Positions 36,402 through 44,862 of a stretch of 64,000 nucleotides of DNA are shown here, one piece after another (position 1 is the first letter of the stretch; each line of letters opens with the position of its first letter). The translations under genes and the position numbers were made by a program. The stretch lies in NCBI RefSeq assembly GCF_000526795.1, contig NZ_JAGT01000001.1, forward strand, positions 519,001 through 583,000, read 5' to 3'. The DNA is from Ruminococcus flavefaciens AE3010 (lineage in GTDB: Bacteria > Bacillota > Clostridia > Oscillospirales > Ruminococcaceae). The notes beneath the pieces were generated by a model that worked only from the letters and a program-made list of their open reading frames with translations, did not search any database and had not been told where the DNA came from.

Positions 36402-38516
36402 TTAGCTGTTCTTCTTAGCTTCAATATCAGCAAGAGCGTCCTTGCGTGAGAGATTGATTCTGCCCTGACGATCAATCTCTGTAACCTTTACAACTATCTC
36501 GTCACCGATAGAAACAACGTCCTCTACCTTTTCAACTCTCTGCTTGTCAAGCTTAGAGATGTGAACAAGTCCGTCCTTACCTGGAGCTATCTCTACGAAA
36601 GCACCGAAGTCCATGATTCTTACAACCTTACCCTTGTAGATAGCACCTACCTCAGGATCGTTGGCAATTGTATGGATTATCTGGAGTGCCTTGTTAGCGT
36701 TATCGCCGTCAACACCGCTGATGAATACATTACCGTCATCGCTGATATCGATCTTAACGTCACAGTCAGCTGAGATCTTCTGGATAACCTTACCGCCCTG
36801 ACCGATAACCTCGCGTATCTTGTCAACTGGGATCTTTGTCTGGAGCATCTTGGGAGCGTACTTATTTACTGTAGGTCTGCTCTCCGGGATAGCCTTGAGC
36901 ATGATCTCGTCGAGGATATACAGACGAGCCTTTCTTGTCTTTTCAAATGCTTCCTTGATGATAGCAGGTGTAAGACCGTCAACCTTTATATCTACCTGAA
37001 TAGCTGTGATACCCTTATGAGTACCGCCTACCTTGAAGTCCATATCGCCGAAGAAGTCCTCAAGACCCTGGATATCTACCATTGTCATGAAGTCATCACT
37101 GTCGGGAAGAGTAATAAGTCCGCAGGAGATACCTGCAACAGGAGCCTTGATCGGTACACCTGCGTCCATAAGAGCAAGTGTAGAACCACAGATAGAGCCC
37201 TGTGATGTAGAACCGTTAGAGGAAAGAACCTCTGAAACGAGTCTGAATGCGTATGGGAATTCCTCAACAGGAGGGATAACAGGAGCAAGAGCTCTCTCTG
37301 CAAGAGCACCGTGACCGATCTCACGGCGTCCGGGTCCTCTGCTGGGCTTTGTCTCACCAACTGAGTAGCTTGGGAAGTTGTACTGATGCATATATCTCTT
37401 GGAGTCTTCTTCGTCGAGACCGTCTATCTTCTGAGCGTCGCTTACAGGACCAAGTGTAGCAATAGTGAGTACCTGTGTCTGACCTCTTGTGAAAAGACCT
37501 GAACCGTGAACACGGGGAAGTACGCCGACCTCAGCTGCCAGAGGACGGATCTCGTCAATGCCGCGTCCGTCAACACGCTTGCCCTCATAAAGCCATGCAC
37601 GAACGATCTTCTTCTGGAGCTTATAGATGCACTCATCGATCATAGCAATCTGCTCGGGATACTTCTCATCAAAGTTAGCATGGATATCGTCAACAATAGG
37701 AGCAAGTCTCTCATCACGTACATTCTTGTCGTTTGTATCAAGAGCTACCTTTACACGGTCAGCAGCGAAAGCCTCGATAGCGTCGAACATATCGTGATCA
37801 ACTTCCATTGACTCGAATGTGAACTTAGGCTTACCAATCTGTGCGCGGATATCACTGATGAAAGCGACCATCTTCTTGATCTCCTCATGACCCTTAAGGA
37901 TAGCTTCCAGCATAGTGTCCTCGGGAACTTCGTTAGCGCCAGCCTCAATCATAACGATCTTTTCAGCAGTACCTGCAACTGTAAGTGTGAGGTCTGTCTT
38001 AGCTCTCTGCTCGAGAGTAGGATTGAGAACGATCTCACCGTCAACAAGACCAACGTTGATGCCTGCGATAGGGCCGTTCCATGGGATATCAGAAATAGAG
38101 ATAGCAATTGATGTAGCTATCATACCTGCGATCTCAGGTGAGTTATCAGGCTCAACAGCAAGAACTGTCATAACAACAGAAACATCGTTTCTCATGTCCT
38201 TGGGGAACAGAGGACGGATAGGTCTGTCAACGCAGCGTGAAGTAAGGATAGCCTTTTCGGAAGGCTTGCCCTCACGCTTTGTGAATGAGCCGGGGATCCT
38301 GCCTACTGAGTAAAGTCTCTCTTCGTAGTCAACTGAAAGAGGGAAGAAGTCAACGCCCTCTCTTGGCTTTGCACTTGCAGTAACATTAGCCATAACAACA
38401 GTCTCGCCGTATCTTACCCAGCAAGAACCGTTTGACAGTCCGCAGGTCTTACCTGTCTCTACAACGAGAGGTCTGCCTGCATAAGTTGTTTCAAAAGTTC
38501 TGTAGTTTTCAAACAT
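36402..38516 (-). CDS. pnp: polynucleotide phosphorylase
   Basis: 3'-5' exoribonuclease using phosphate, central to mRNA decay. Two RNase PH domains (about 10-145 and 310-545), with FFPLSVDYEERLYSVGRIPG in the first and GDMDFKVGGTHKGITAIQ, the catalytic site, in the second. Then KH (555-615; IREVIGQGGKVIQ) and S1 (620-695; GKVVRIMDFGAFVEIAPGKD). 704 residues, standard. SD TTGGAGG. Downstream of rpsO, the conserved pair; the gap carries a long hairpin that may be a processing site. Confidence 0.97.
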   Translation of the reverse strand: MFENYRTFETTYAGRPLVVETGKTCGLSNGSCWVRYGETVVMANVTASAKPREGVDFFPLSVDYEERLYSVGRIPGSFTKREGKPSEKAILTSRCVDRPIRPLFPKDMRNDVSVVMTVLAVEPDNSPEIAGMIATSIAISISDIPWNGPIAGINVGLVDGEIVLNPTLEQRAKTDLTLTVAGTAEKIVMIEAGANEVPEDTMLEAILKGHEEIKKMVAFISDIRAQIGKPKFTFESMEVDHDMFDAIEAFAADRVKVALDTNDKNVRDERLAPIVDDIHANFDEKYPEQIAMIDECIYKLQKKIVRAWLYEGKRVDGRGIDEIRPLAAEVGVLPRVHGSGLFTRGQTQVLTIATLGPVSDAQKIDGLDEEDSKRYMHQYNFPSYSVGETKPSRGPGRREIGHGALAERALAPVIPPVEEFPYAFRLVSEVLSSNGSTSQGSICGSTLALMDAGVPIKAPVAGISCGLITLPDSDDFMTMVDIQGLEDFFGDMDFKVGGTHKGITAIQVDIKVDGLTPAIIKEAFEKTRKARLYILDEIMLKAIPESRPTVNKYAPKMLQTKIPVDKIREVIGQGGKVIQKISADCDVKIDISDDGNVFISGVDGDNANKALQIIHTIANDPEVGAIYKGKVVRIMDFGAFVEIAPGKDGLVHISKLDKQRVEKVEDVVSIGDEIVVKVTEIDRQGRINLSRKDALADIEAKKNS

Positions 38517-38545
38517 CTTTATTATGCCTCCAATTTTTTAATATT

Positions 38546-38638
38546 TATCAGAGGAGAGCTTTTAGAAGTTAGAGGTAAAAGCACGATAGATCAGTTTCAT
38601 AACTCTTACCTCTGACTTCTAATCCCTGCACTCTGATA
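38546..38638 (-). repeat. long imperfect hairpin between rpsO and pnp
   Basis: Two nested inverted repeats: outer TATCAGAG (38546-38553) / CTCTGATA (38631-38638), and inner 17-bp arms 38562-38578 and 38606-38622 with one mismatch. Together they can form a stem of about 25 bp with a 25-30 nt loop. No T tract follows. It sits in the pnp leader, where E. coli has the RNase III site used for PNPase autoregulation; it could instead be a small mobile palindromic repeat. Confidence 0.7.
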
Positions 38639-38643
38639 GACGT

Positions 38644-38680
38644 AAAGGCAGAAGGGCATAGAACCCCACTGCCTTCTTTT
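38644..38680 (-). terminator. hairpin directly after rpsO, possible attenuator
   Basis: Minus-strand stem AAGGCAG / CTGCCTT with inner GGG/CCC pairing, starting about 10 nt after the rpsO stop. The following T run is only three bases, so I expect partial termination or 3'-end protection rather than a full stop. Confidence 0.5.
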
Positions 38681-38690
38681 ACATTTGTAA

Positions 38691-38957
38691 TTACTTACGG
38701 AGACCGAGCTTCTCTACGACAGCACGGTATCTGTTGATGTCCTTCTTCTTGAGATATCCGAGAAGGTTACGTCTGTGACCAACCATCTTAAGAAGACCTC
38801 TTCTTGAGTGATGGTCGTTCTTGTGTGTCTTGAGGTGGTTTGTGAGATCGTTGATTCTTCTTGTGAGAATAGCGATCTGAACCTCAGGAGAACCTGTGTC
38901 TTTTTCGTGTGTTCTGTTAGCCTCAATAACGGCTGTCTTTTCATCCTTCAATAACAT
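38691..38957 (-). CDS. rpsO: 30S ribosomal protein S15
   Basis: Binds 16S rRNA early in 30S assembly. [32 protein letters not shown] and [15 protein letters not shown] are textbook S15. Start at 38957 gives the normal 88 residues. A GTG three codons upstream lies inside the SD (GAGGTG) and is rejected. Head of the rpsO-pnp operon with its own promoter and a leader of about 80 nt. Confidence 0.98.
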   Translation of the reverse strand: MLLKDEKTAVIEANRTHEKDTGSPEVQIAILTRRINDLTNHLKTHKNDHHSRRGLLKMVGHRRNLLGYLKKKDINRYRAVVEKLGLRK

Positions 38958-39037
38958 TTGAAGCACCTCTTAATAAATATTCCGTCAACTCAGTGGGGGG
39001 TGAAAATCGAGGTCAAGCCCCGAACCAAGTACACGGT
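38958..39037 (-). promoter_or_regulatory. rpsO 5' leader, possible S15 autoregulatory site
   Basis: The leader contains a stem TCGGGG / CCTCGA around a 5-nt loop (about 39007-39023) and a C-rich stretch (about 38993-38999) able to pair with upstream G runs. S15 often represses its own mRNA through such structures, but leader folds differ by phylum, so this is only suggestive. Confidence 0.4.
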
Positions 39038-39043
39038 GATAAT

Positions 39044-39072
39044 ATTATACCACATAAAAAATGTTTTGTAAA
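39044..39072 (-). promoter_or_regulatory. promoter of rpsO-pnp
   Basis: Minus strand: TTTACA (39067-39072), 17 bp, TATAAT (39044-39049), with TGG extended -10. Confidence 0.82.
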
Positions 39073-39171
39073 GAGTTTTTTTCCATTTTTACGAAAAAAA
39101 TAAGTTCCTTTTGTGCAAAAGAAATATATATGGGTTCTCCAATTTGTTGCAAATATAGTTTTATAAGGTAA

Positions 39172-39205
39172 GATAGTTGACTATCGCTGCAATATGTGTT
39201 AAAAT
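39172..39205 (+). promoter_or_regulatory. promoter with palindrome over the -35 box
   Basis: TTGACT (39177-39182), 17 bp, TAAAAT (39200-39205). The -35 box lies within the perfect palindrome GATAGT-TG-ACTATC (39172-39185), a plausible repressor site for the PH-domain/FkbM genes. Confidence 0.68.
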
Positions 39206-39247
39206 AGTAATATAAGGTTTGTCAGATAAGGATTGGAGGATCATGCT

Positions 39248-39670
39248 ATGAAAAAAAATTCGTTTGATTATGTATGGACAGATAAAAAACGTTCTCTTTT
39301 CGGACTGCCTCTTACTTTTACACGCTATTATCTTACAGAGACAAAGTTCATCACAAGAACAGGTTTCCTCAACATTGATGAGGACGAGATAGATCTCTAT
39401 AAGATAACCGATAAAAAGGTAAAATATCCTTTCTTTCAGCGTTTATTCAATTGCGGAACAATAATCATATACAGCCGTGATGCAGATACTCCTTCAAAGG
39501 AAGTTCACTGTGTCAAGAATGTCAGAAAGGTATCGGAGCTTATTGATAAATATCTGAATATCATGAGAGATAAGTATGGTATCAGAGGCAGAGACATGAT
39601 GGCAGCCATGTATCACGACCACGACCACGACGATTACGATGATGTGGGTGATCATGACGGCGATTATTGA
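39248..39670 (+). CDS. small PH-domain-like protein with His/Asp-rich tail
   Basis: Residues 1-110 resemble bacterial PH (bPH) domains found in membrane-associated proteins: YYLTETKFITRTGFLNIDED, a strand-rich core and a final helix (SELIDKYLNIMRDKYG). No membrane segment. The last 18 residues, starting HDHDHDD, alternate His and Asp and could bind divalent metal. SD GGAGGA supports the ATG at 39248 rather than a TTG at 39233. Followed by the FkbM gene after 20 bp. Function unknown. Confidence 0.78.
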   Translation: MKKNSFDYVWTDKKRSLFGLPLTFTRYYLTETKFITRTGFLNIDEDEIDLYKITDKKVKYPFFQRLFNCGTIIIYSRDADTPSKEVHCVKNVRKVSELIDKYLNIMRDKYGIRGRDMMAAMYHDHDHDDYDDVGDHDGDY

Positions 39671-39690
39671 TTAAAGAGGTGATAGGGGCA

Positions 39691-40755
39691 ATGCTCTCGT
39701 TTATAACTGAAAAACAATCCAGCTGGGACAGACTAAAAGCGGAAGAACGTCCCATATTCATCTACGGAATGGGCGACGGCGCATTGAAGATAATGTCCGT
39801 TTTCCGTGACAAGCATATAACGGTAGCAGGTATCTTTGCAAGCGATGATTTTGTACGAGGTCATTCATTCGAGGGCTACAGAGTCCATAAGCTTTCCGAG
39901 ATAGAGGAAGCAGTTGACGACTTTGTCGTAGTTCTTGCTTTTGCGGCAGGCTATCAGGAAATAGTTGACAAGGTACAGGAGATAGCTTCAAAGCATACCC
40001 TGTATGTACCTGACGTGCCGGTTGTGGGCAGGGGACTGTTCACCTATGAATACTGCATGGAGAACGAAGACAAAATACAGAAGGTCTATGACAGTCTTGC
40101 AGACGACTATTCACGCAAGGTATATGCCAATATCATTAATTTTAAGATAAGCGGCAAGATAGATTATCTTTCAGCTGTTACTACAACAAAAGCCGATATC
40201 TACAAGCGTATAATAAAACCTAATTTCGGTGAGATATATGTGGATCTCGGAGCATATAACGGCGATACTATAAAGGAGCTCCTTGAGTTTACTCAGGGCA
40301 GATATTCTTCCATATATGCTCTGGAGCCTGACAAAAAGAATTTCAAAAAGCTTGCTAAATTCATCGACGGTATGCCACATGTTTATGCATATAACTCAGC
40401 AGCATGGTGCATTGATACCGAGCTTCCTTTTGCTGCAAAAGCAGGACGTCAGTCCGCAATAACGGCTGAGTCGGAGAATATGATAGGAGCTCTTTCAGTA
40501 GACAGTATCCTTGCTAAAAAGCCGGCGACTATTATCAAAATGGACGTTGAGGGCTTTGAGCGCGAGGCTATATGGGGAGCTGCAAGGACTATATCTCACT
40601 ATGCTCCCAAGATGATGGTATCACTATACCACAGAAACGAGGATATTTTTGAACTTCCATTGCTCATAAAGAAGCTCAATCCCGCATATAAGCTGTATAT
40701 CAGACATCAGCTTTATATCCCTGCATGGGAAACAAATCTTTACGCAACAGTATAG
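39691..40755 (+). CDS. FkbM-family methyltransferase
   Basis: 354 residues. Residues 1-110 form a nucleotide-sugar-like Rossmann fragment (IFIYGMGDGALKIMSVF), and from about 170 an FkbM methyltransferase domain: YVDLGAYNGDTIKELL binds SAM, then IYALEPDKKNFKKL and IIKMDVEGFEREAIWGA. These enzymes O-methylate sugars or natural products. The N-terminal extension is common in gut Firmicutes glycan clusters, but no glycosyltransferase is adjacent. SD GAGGTGATAGGGG supports ATG 39691. Confidence 0.9.
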   Translation: MLSFITEKQSSWDRLKAEERPIFIYGMGDGALKIMSVFRDKHITVAGIFASDDFVRGHSFEGYRVHKLSEIEEAVDDFVVVLAFAAGYQEIVDKVQEIASKHTLYVPDVPVVGRGLFTYEYCMENEDKIQKVYDSLADDYSRKVYANIINFKISGKIDYLSAVTTTKADIYKRIIKPNFGEIYVDLGAYNGDTIKELLEFTQGRYSSIYALEPDKKNFKKLAKFIDGMPHVYAYNSAAWCIDTELPFAAKAGRQSAITAESENMIGALSVDSILAKKPATIIKMDVEGFEREAIWGAARTISHYAPKMMVSLYHRNEDIFELPLLIKKLNPAYKLYIRHQLYIPAWETNLYATV

Positions 40756-40758
40756 ATA

Positions 40759-40793
40759 AAAGCGATAGACATCCAGTCTATCGCTTTTTTGTG
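40759..40793. terminator. terminator between FkbM and the PglX-like gene
   Basis: 12-bp stem AAAGCGATAGAC / GTCTATCGCTTT, ATCCA loop, T6 on the plus side and TTTTATCT on the minus side; probably serves both convergent genes. Confidence 0.9.
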
Positions 40794-40807
40794 TCTTATG
40801 ATACCAT

Positions 40808-41677
40808 TTATACGAGTATATCTTTCAGCTTTTCATAATTTGCTTTTACGCCGTCGTCCAGATCAAGCTTTATGTGCTTTTCAGCCATTAAGTGGAGCTT
40901 GTTTATGAAGCCCTCCATCTCAAGTATCAGCGTCTGCATACGTGAAATATCGCGCCGCAGTCCGGCTTTATCATTGCCGACGGCTTTATTATATTCTTCA
41001 CTGAGTTTTAAAAGCTTGCTTTTCAGTTCGGCAAAATAGGGGAGTGCATAATTGTTTTCAAGTACGCTCAGAAGCTCATCATCGTAACGATGAATGTACA
41101 TTATTGCGCGAAAAGCTCCTTTTTTTCCTGAGCTGAACTGCCAATAGATCGGACGGTTCCTGTATATTTTGGCATGATCAGCAAAAAAAGATTTTTGCAG
41201 ATAATCGTGAATTACTTTACGAGAATCAGAAGCGTCTCCGAGAGCGGCAGCAATAAAATCAAGGTTTTCTTCAATGGTGTCGCCGCCGTAAACCTTTTCC
41301 ATAAAATCGATCACAGCTGCTGTAAGACCGTGTTCCCAATCGTTAACAGGCATGATGTTATCGGCGCAGGGGATTATAGTCTTGTATGCTGAACTGTCCC
41401 ATTCTCCTCCAGCAAAGCACAATCCCTCTCTGTCAACGGAATATCGTCCGAATATGCAGCCTACGGCATAGCTTATAAGGCTCTTTATCTCGCGTGTAAG
41501 TTCGGCACGTCTGACAGTTATATCCGCATCATCGACCTGTGGGTCAAGCTCGTCGGCAATATTGTAAAGATCAATAAAGAAACGATTCAGCTTTTCTTCG
41601 TTCTGTTTGAGCCTTTGGAAACGTTTGTCGCAAAGAGCTTCCCATTCCTTGTACTTATCTGATATTAGGTAAGACAT
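40808..41677 (-). CDS. stand-alone C-terminal domain of BREX PglX-type methyltransferase
   Basis: All 289 residues look like the C-terminal third of PglX, the adenine methyltransferase of BREX phage-defence systems: EEKLNRFFIDLYNIADELD, ISYAVGCIFGRYS, then FFADHAKIYRNRPIYWQFS and FRAIMYIHRYDDE, ending in a coiled coil. The catalytic methyltransferase half (NPPY motif) is absent and no other BREX gene (pglZ, brxC, brxL, brxA/B) is in the window. The gene is intact with a clean SD (TTAGGAGA), 58 bp after homoserine dehydrogenase and probably read from its promoter. It may be a relic, a DNA-binding or anti-defence protein, or a fragment in domestication. Confidence 0.72.
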   Translation of the reverse strand: MSYLISDKYKEWEALCDKRFQRLKQNEEKLNRFFIDLYNIADELDPQVDDADITVRRAELTREIKSLISYAVGCIFGRYSVDREGLCFAGGEWDSSAYKTIIPCADNIMPVNDWEHGLTAAVIDFMEKVYGGDTIEENLDFIAAALGDASDSRKVIHDYLQKSFFADHAKIYRNRPIYWQFSSGKKGAFRAIMYIHRYDDELLSVLENNYALPYFAELKSKLLKLSEEYNKAVGNDKAGLRRDISRMQTLILEMEGFINKLHLMAEKHIKLDLDDGVKANYEKLKDILV

Positions 41678-41735
41678 CTTTTTCTCCTAAAAAAGATACT
41701 TACGAGTTATTTCGGAAGCATCTGGGATTATTATA

Positions 41736-42929
41736 TTATTCGAGAACAGGCAGATAAGCAAGAGCTCCAAGCGCAGCTGCTTTAGCCTTTGCTTCTGCAA
41801 ATGAAAGCTTTTCTGTTGTAATGTAAGATAAGCCGTTCTCATTATTGTAAACTTCAACTCCGCCGATCTCAGAACCGCTTGGAACGCGGAAATACCAGTG
41901 TGAGCTAAAGTTATCAATGCTTTCAACGAATGAATTGTCGGAAGACGACTCCCATGACTGTGAGAAAACAGTTACCTTGTGCTTTACAGCTTCAATAACA
42001 TCGCCCATTACCGCACTTGCAGTAGGCAGCTTACCCGCACCTCGACCGTAGAACATCGTCTGATCGATGCCGTCGCCGTAAACAAGTACTGCATTGAAAA
42101 CGTCATTTACACCTGACATGATGCTGTCGTATGAAACAAGCATGGGCATTACAGACGGAAGGATCTTGCCGTTATCAAGTTTTGAAACGCAGGCAATAAG
42201 CTTGATAGCATAACCAAGCACATCTGAAGCCTCTACGTCGCAGAGCTGTATATCAGTGATACCCTTTGTGAAAACGTTCTTGGGATAAACGTGCTTGCCG
42301 AATACAAGTGAAGAGATAATACATATCTTGCGGCAGGCGTCGTGACCTTCGATATCTGCTGTAGGATCCTTTTCAGCGTAGCCAAGCTCCTGAGCGAGCT
42401 TGAGAGCTTCTGCGAAAGGCATATTGTCATTGTACATCTTTGTGAGAATAAAGTTTGTTGTACCATTAAGGATACCTGCTACCTTTGTTATATCATTGGC
42501 TGCAAGACATCTGTGGAGTGGACGAATTATAGGAATAGCACCGCCAACACTGGCTTCAAAGAAGAAGTTGCAGTTATGCTCCTTAGCTGTCTGAAGAAGA
42601 ATATCACCTTTTTCAGCTACAAGCTCCTTGTTTGATGTTGAAACGCTCTTACCCTTTTCAAGGCAAGCTTTTACAAAAGTGAATGCAGGTTCAACGCCGC
42701 CCATGCACTCTGCAACAGAAACAACTTCGTCGTCATTGAGAATATCATCAAAGTTTTTGGTAAACTTGTCAGCATAAGGAGACTCAGGGAAATCTCTGAG
42801 ATCAAGAATATACTTTATATCCATTTCAGTTCCTGCGTGCTTTTCGATGCTCTTTCTGTTCTTGTAAAAGAGCTCAACAACGCCCGAACCTACTACACCG
42901 TGACCTAAAACTGCAAATTTAGCTGACAT
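41736..42929 (-). CDS. hom: homoserine dehydrogenase
   Basis: Reduces aspartate semialdehyde to homoserine for threonine and methionine. NAD(P)-binding GHGVVGSGVVEL (9-20), STSNKELVAEKG, and the catalytic region FEASVGGAIPIIRPL then GILNGTTNFILTKM and GYAEKDPTADIEGHDA. At 397 residues it lacks most of the usual C-terminal ACT regulatory domain; the upstream gene encodes a separate ACT protein that may take that role. Starts 18 bp after that gene. Confidence 0.95.
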   Translation of the reverse strand: MSAKFAVLGHGVVGSGVVELFYKNRKSIEKHAGTEMDIKYILDLRDFPESPYADKFTKNFDDILNDDEVVSVAECMGGVEPAFTFVKACLEKGKSVSTSNKELVAEKGDILLQTAKEHNCNFFFEASVGGAIPIIRPLHRCLAANDITKVAGILNGTTNFILTKMYNDNMPFAEALKLAQELGYAEKDPTADIEGHDACRKICIISSLVFGKHVYPKNVFTKGITDIQLCDVEASDVLGYAIKLIACVSKLDNGKILPSVMPMLVSYDSIMSGVNDVFNAVLVYGDGIDQTMFYGRGAGKLPTASAVMGDVIEAVKHKVTVFSQSWESSSDNSFVESIDNFSSHWYFRVPSGSEIGGVEVYNNENGLSYITTEKLSFAEAKAKAAALGALAYLPVLE

Positions 42930-42947
42930 AAAAGAAACCTCCGTAAA

Positions 42948-43391
42948 TTACTCGGCAGAAAGTATCTTGACCTCCAAGACTCCGTCGAGTTCAGTAATTG
43001 AATTAAGCTTGACGAGTTCGTCGTTTGACTCGCCTGTAAGTCTGAGCGAAATATTTACCGCAGCAGCTCCGTCAACAGGGATACTCTGATTTACGGTAAG
43101 GATATTAGCATTCAGATCATGAAGAAAAACAAGAGCACTCGAAAGTACCCCGGGACTGTCGCTCAGAAGCAGATAGATATTGACTATCTTGCGATTGAAA
43201 AGCTCCTCATAGGAGAAAACGCTGTCCTTGTACTTATAATAAGCGCTGCGTGATATGCCGATACGCTTGCAGGCAGAAGCGAAGCTCTTTTCGCCCTTCT
43301 GTGCCATAAGCTTTTTTACTTCAAGGACCTTGGTAAAGACCTCAGGAAGTATTTTTGAATCGGCAACAATAAGCTGTGATTTATTATCCAT
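42948..43391 (-). CDS. ACT-domain protein, PheB/UPF0735 family
   Basis: 147 residues. The N-terminal half has a small helix-turn-helix-like segment (GISRSAYYKYKDSVFSYEE); residues 75-145 are an ACT domain (VNIYLLLSDSPGVLSSALVFL) that binds amino acids. Firmicutes usually place it just before hom and thrC. Probable amino-acid-sensing partner or regulator of homoserine dehydrogenase, by position. The GTG at 43403 lies in the SD, so ATG 43391 is the start. Confidence 0.9.
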   Translation of the reverse strand: MDNKSQLIVADSKILPEVFTKVLEVKKLMAQKGEKSFASACKRIGISRSAYYKYKDSVFSYEELFNRKIVNIYLLLSDSPGVLSSALVFLHDLNANILTVNQSIPVDGAAAVNISLRLTGESNDELVKLNSITELDGVLEVKILSAE

Positions 43392-43461
43392 AATCGAAAT
43401 CACCTTAAATGTTTTTGTAAAAATAGTCCGCCAGTGGTGAACAATTGTATTCTACTTAATT

Positions 43462-43490
43462 ACTATAACATTTTTTAAGAGTTTTGTCAA
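43462..43490 (-). promoter_or_regulatory. promoter of the ACT-hom operon
   Basis: Minus strand: TTGACA (43485-43490), 17 bp, TATAGT (43462-43467). No T-box or SAM riboswitch fits in the 70-nt leader. Confidence 0.82.
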
Positions 43491-43535
43491 GACCAAATAA
43501 TTTCAGTTTTATACGATGAAATTAGGTATCTTGAC

Positions 43536-43566
43536 AATAAAATATCCGCAGTTGATACTGCGGATA
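43536..43566 (-). terminator. terminator after rarA
   Basis: Minus strand: 10-bp stem TATCCGCAGT / ACTGCGGATA with a 4-nt loop and TTTTATTG tail. Confidence 0.88.
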
Positions 43567-43569
43567 GGT

Positions 43570-44844
43570 CTATTTATCATGTTTTTCCAGTATTTTCTGT
43601 CGATACTGGTATGCAGCCTGTTCCTGCTTATTATCCCCGAACTGATAATAAACATGGTCTGCGAGAGCATCTGGAAGGTACTGCTGTTTAACATAATGAT
43701 CGGGAAAGTCATGAGGGTAAAGATAATGCTGTCCAACGACCTTTGCACCCTTGCCGTCGCAGTGAACATTCTGCAAATGCCGCGGAAAGTCAAGAGCGTC
43801 GCAGCTCTTTATATCTTCAAGTGCAGCATCTATAGCCATGCAGGCGCTGTTTGATTTCGGAGCTGTAGCCATGAGGATTATTGCCTCAGAAATAGGAAGC
43901 TTCGCCTCAGGAAGTCCAAGCTGCAAAGCAGAGTCCACACAAGCCTTTACTATCGGTACAGCCATAGGGTAGGCGAGACCTACATCCTCGGAAGCTATAC
44001 ACAGCATTCTCCTGCACAGAGAGATAATATCACCTGCGGCAATAAGACGGGCAGCATAATGCAGAGCCGCATTTTCGTCGGAGCCGCGTACAGACTTGTG
44101 AAACGCAGAAAGTATATCATAATGCTGGTCACCGTCGCGGTCATAGCGCATATTGCTGCGCTGAGCAAGAACCTCCAGCGAATCAGCAGTGACCGTCACC
44201 TTGCCGTCAGAAGCTTCACCGCAGACAACAGCAAGCTCCGCAGTATTCATAGCTTTTCGCACATCTCCGCCGCAGCTGTACGCGATCTTGTTTATGATAT
44301 CATCTGAAGCCACGACCTCATAGCCGTTTTCCTCGGACATTATGCGAAAGGCTCGTTTTATGGCGGGTATGAGTTGTTCTGCAGTAACAGGCTTGAACTC
44401 GAATACGGTACTTCGGCTGATAACGGCATTATAAACGGCGAAATATGGATTTTCAGTAGTAGAAGCAATAAGAGTGATATCACCGTTTTCGATGTATTCA
44501 AGGAGACTTTGCTGCTGTTTTTTGTTGAGGTACTGTATCTCGTCAAGATAGAGGAGTATGCCGTTCTCGCTGCCGAAGGTGCCTATATCTGCAACAACGT
44601 CCTTGATATCAGACAGTGAAGCGTTAGTGCCGTTCAGCTTGTACAGTGACATACCACAGTTTTCGGCAATAATACGGGCAACAGTGGTCTTACCGACTCC
44701 CGACGGTCCGTAGAATATCATGTTGGGAACAGTACCGCTTTCGATTATTCGGCGGAGCGGTTTGCCCTCGGCGAGTATATGCTCCTGACCGACCACGTCG
44801 GCAAGAGTTTTCGGACGTATTTTATCGGCTAAAGGTGCAGACAT
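43570..44844 (-). CDS. rarA: replication-associated recombination protein RarA
   Basis: AAA+ ATPase of the clamp-loader-like RarA/MgsA/WRNIP1 family acting at stalled replication forks. Opening ADKIRPKTLADVVGQEHIL, Walker A GPSGVGKTT (about 46-54), Walker B LLYLDEIQYL, sensor 1 STTENP, then the C-terminal tetramerisation region with LIAAGDIISLCRRML and PLAYP-like SEDVGLAYPMAV. 424 residues. Last in a run with the DUF3795 and VOC genes. Confidence 0.95.
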   Translation of the reverse strand: MSAPLADKIRPKTLADVVGQEHILAEGKPLRRIIESGTVPNMIFYGPSGVGKTTVARIIAENCGMSLYKLNGTNASLSDIKDVVADIGTFGSENGILLYLDEIQYLNKKQQQSLLEYIENGDITLIASTTENPYFAVYNAVISRSTVFEFKPVTAEQLIPAIKRAFRIMSEENGYEVVASDDIINKIAYSCGGDVRKAMNTAELAVVCGEASDGKVTVTADSLEVLAQRSNMRYDRDGDQHYDILSAFHKSVRGSDENAALHYAARLIAAGDIISLCRRMLCIASEDVGLAYPMAVPIVKACVDSALQLGLPEAKLPISEAIILMATAPKSNSACMAIDAALEDIKSCDALDFPRHLQNVHCDGKGAKVVGQHYLYPHDFPDHYVKQQYLPDALADHVYYQFGDNKQEQAAYQYRQKILEKHDK

Positions 44845-44862
44845 AACGTTTCTCCTTTCATT

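Noticed and set aside
40808..41677. Presence of a BREX defence island
   Set aside because: Only the PglX C-terminal domain is present; flanking genes are amino-acid and housekeeping genes, with no pglZ, brxA, brxB, brxC or brxL.
42930..43490. T-box or SAM riboswitch ahead of the hom operon
   Set aside because: The leader is only about 70 nt and lacks the T-box TGGN motif and any S-box fold.
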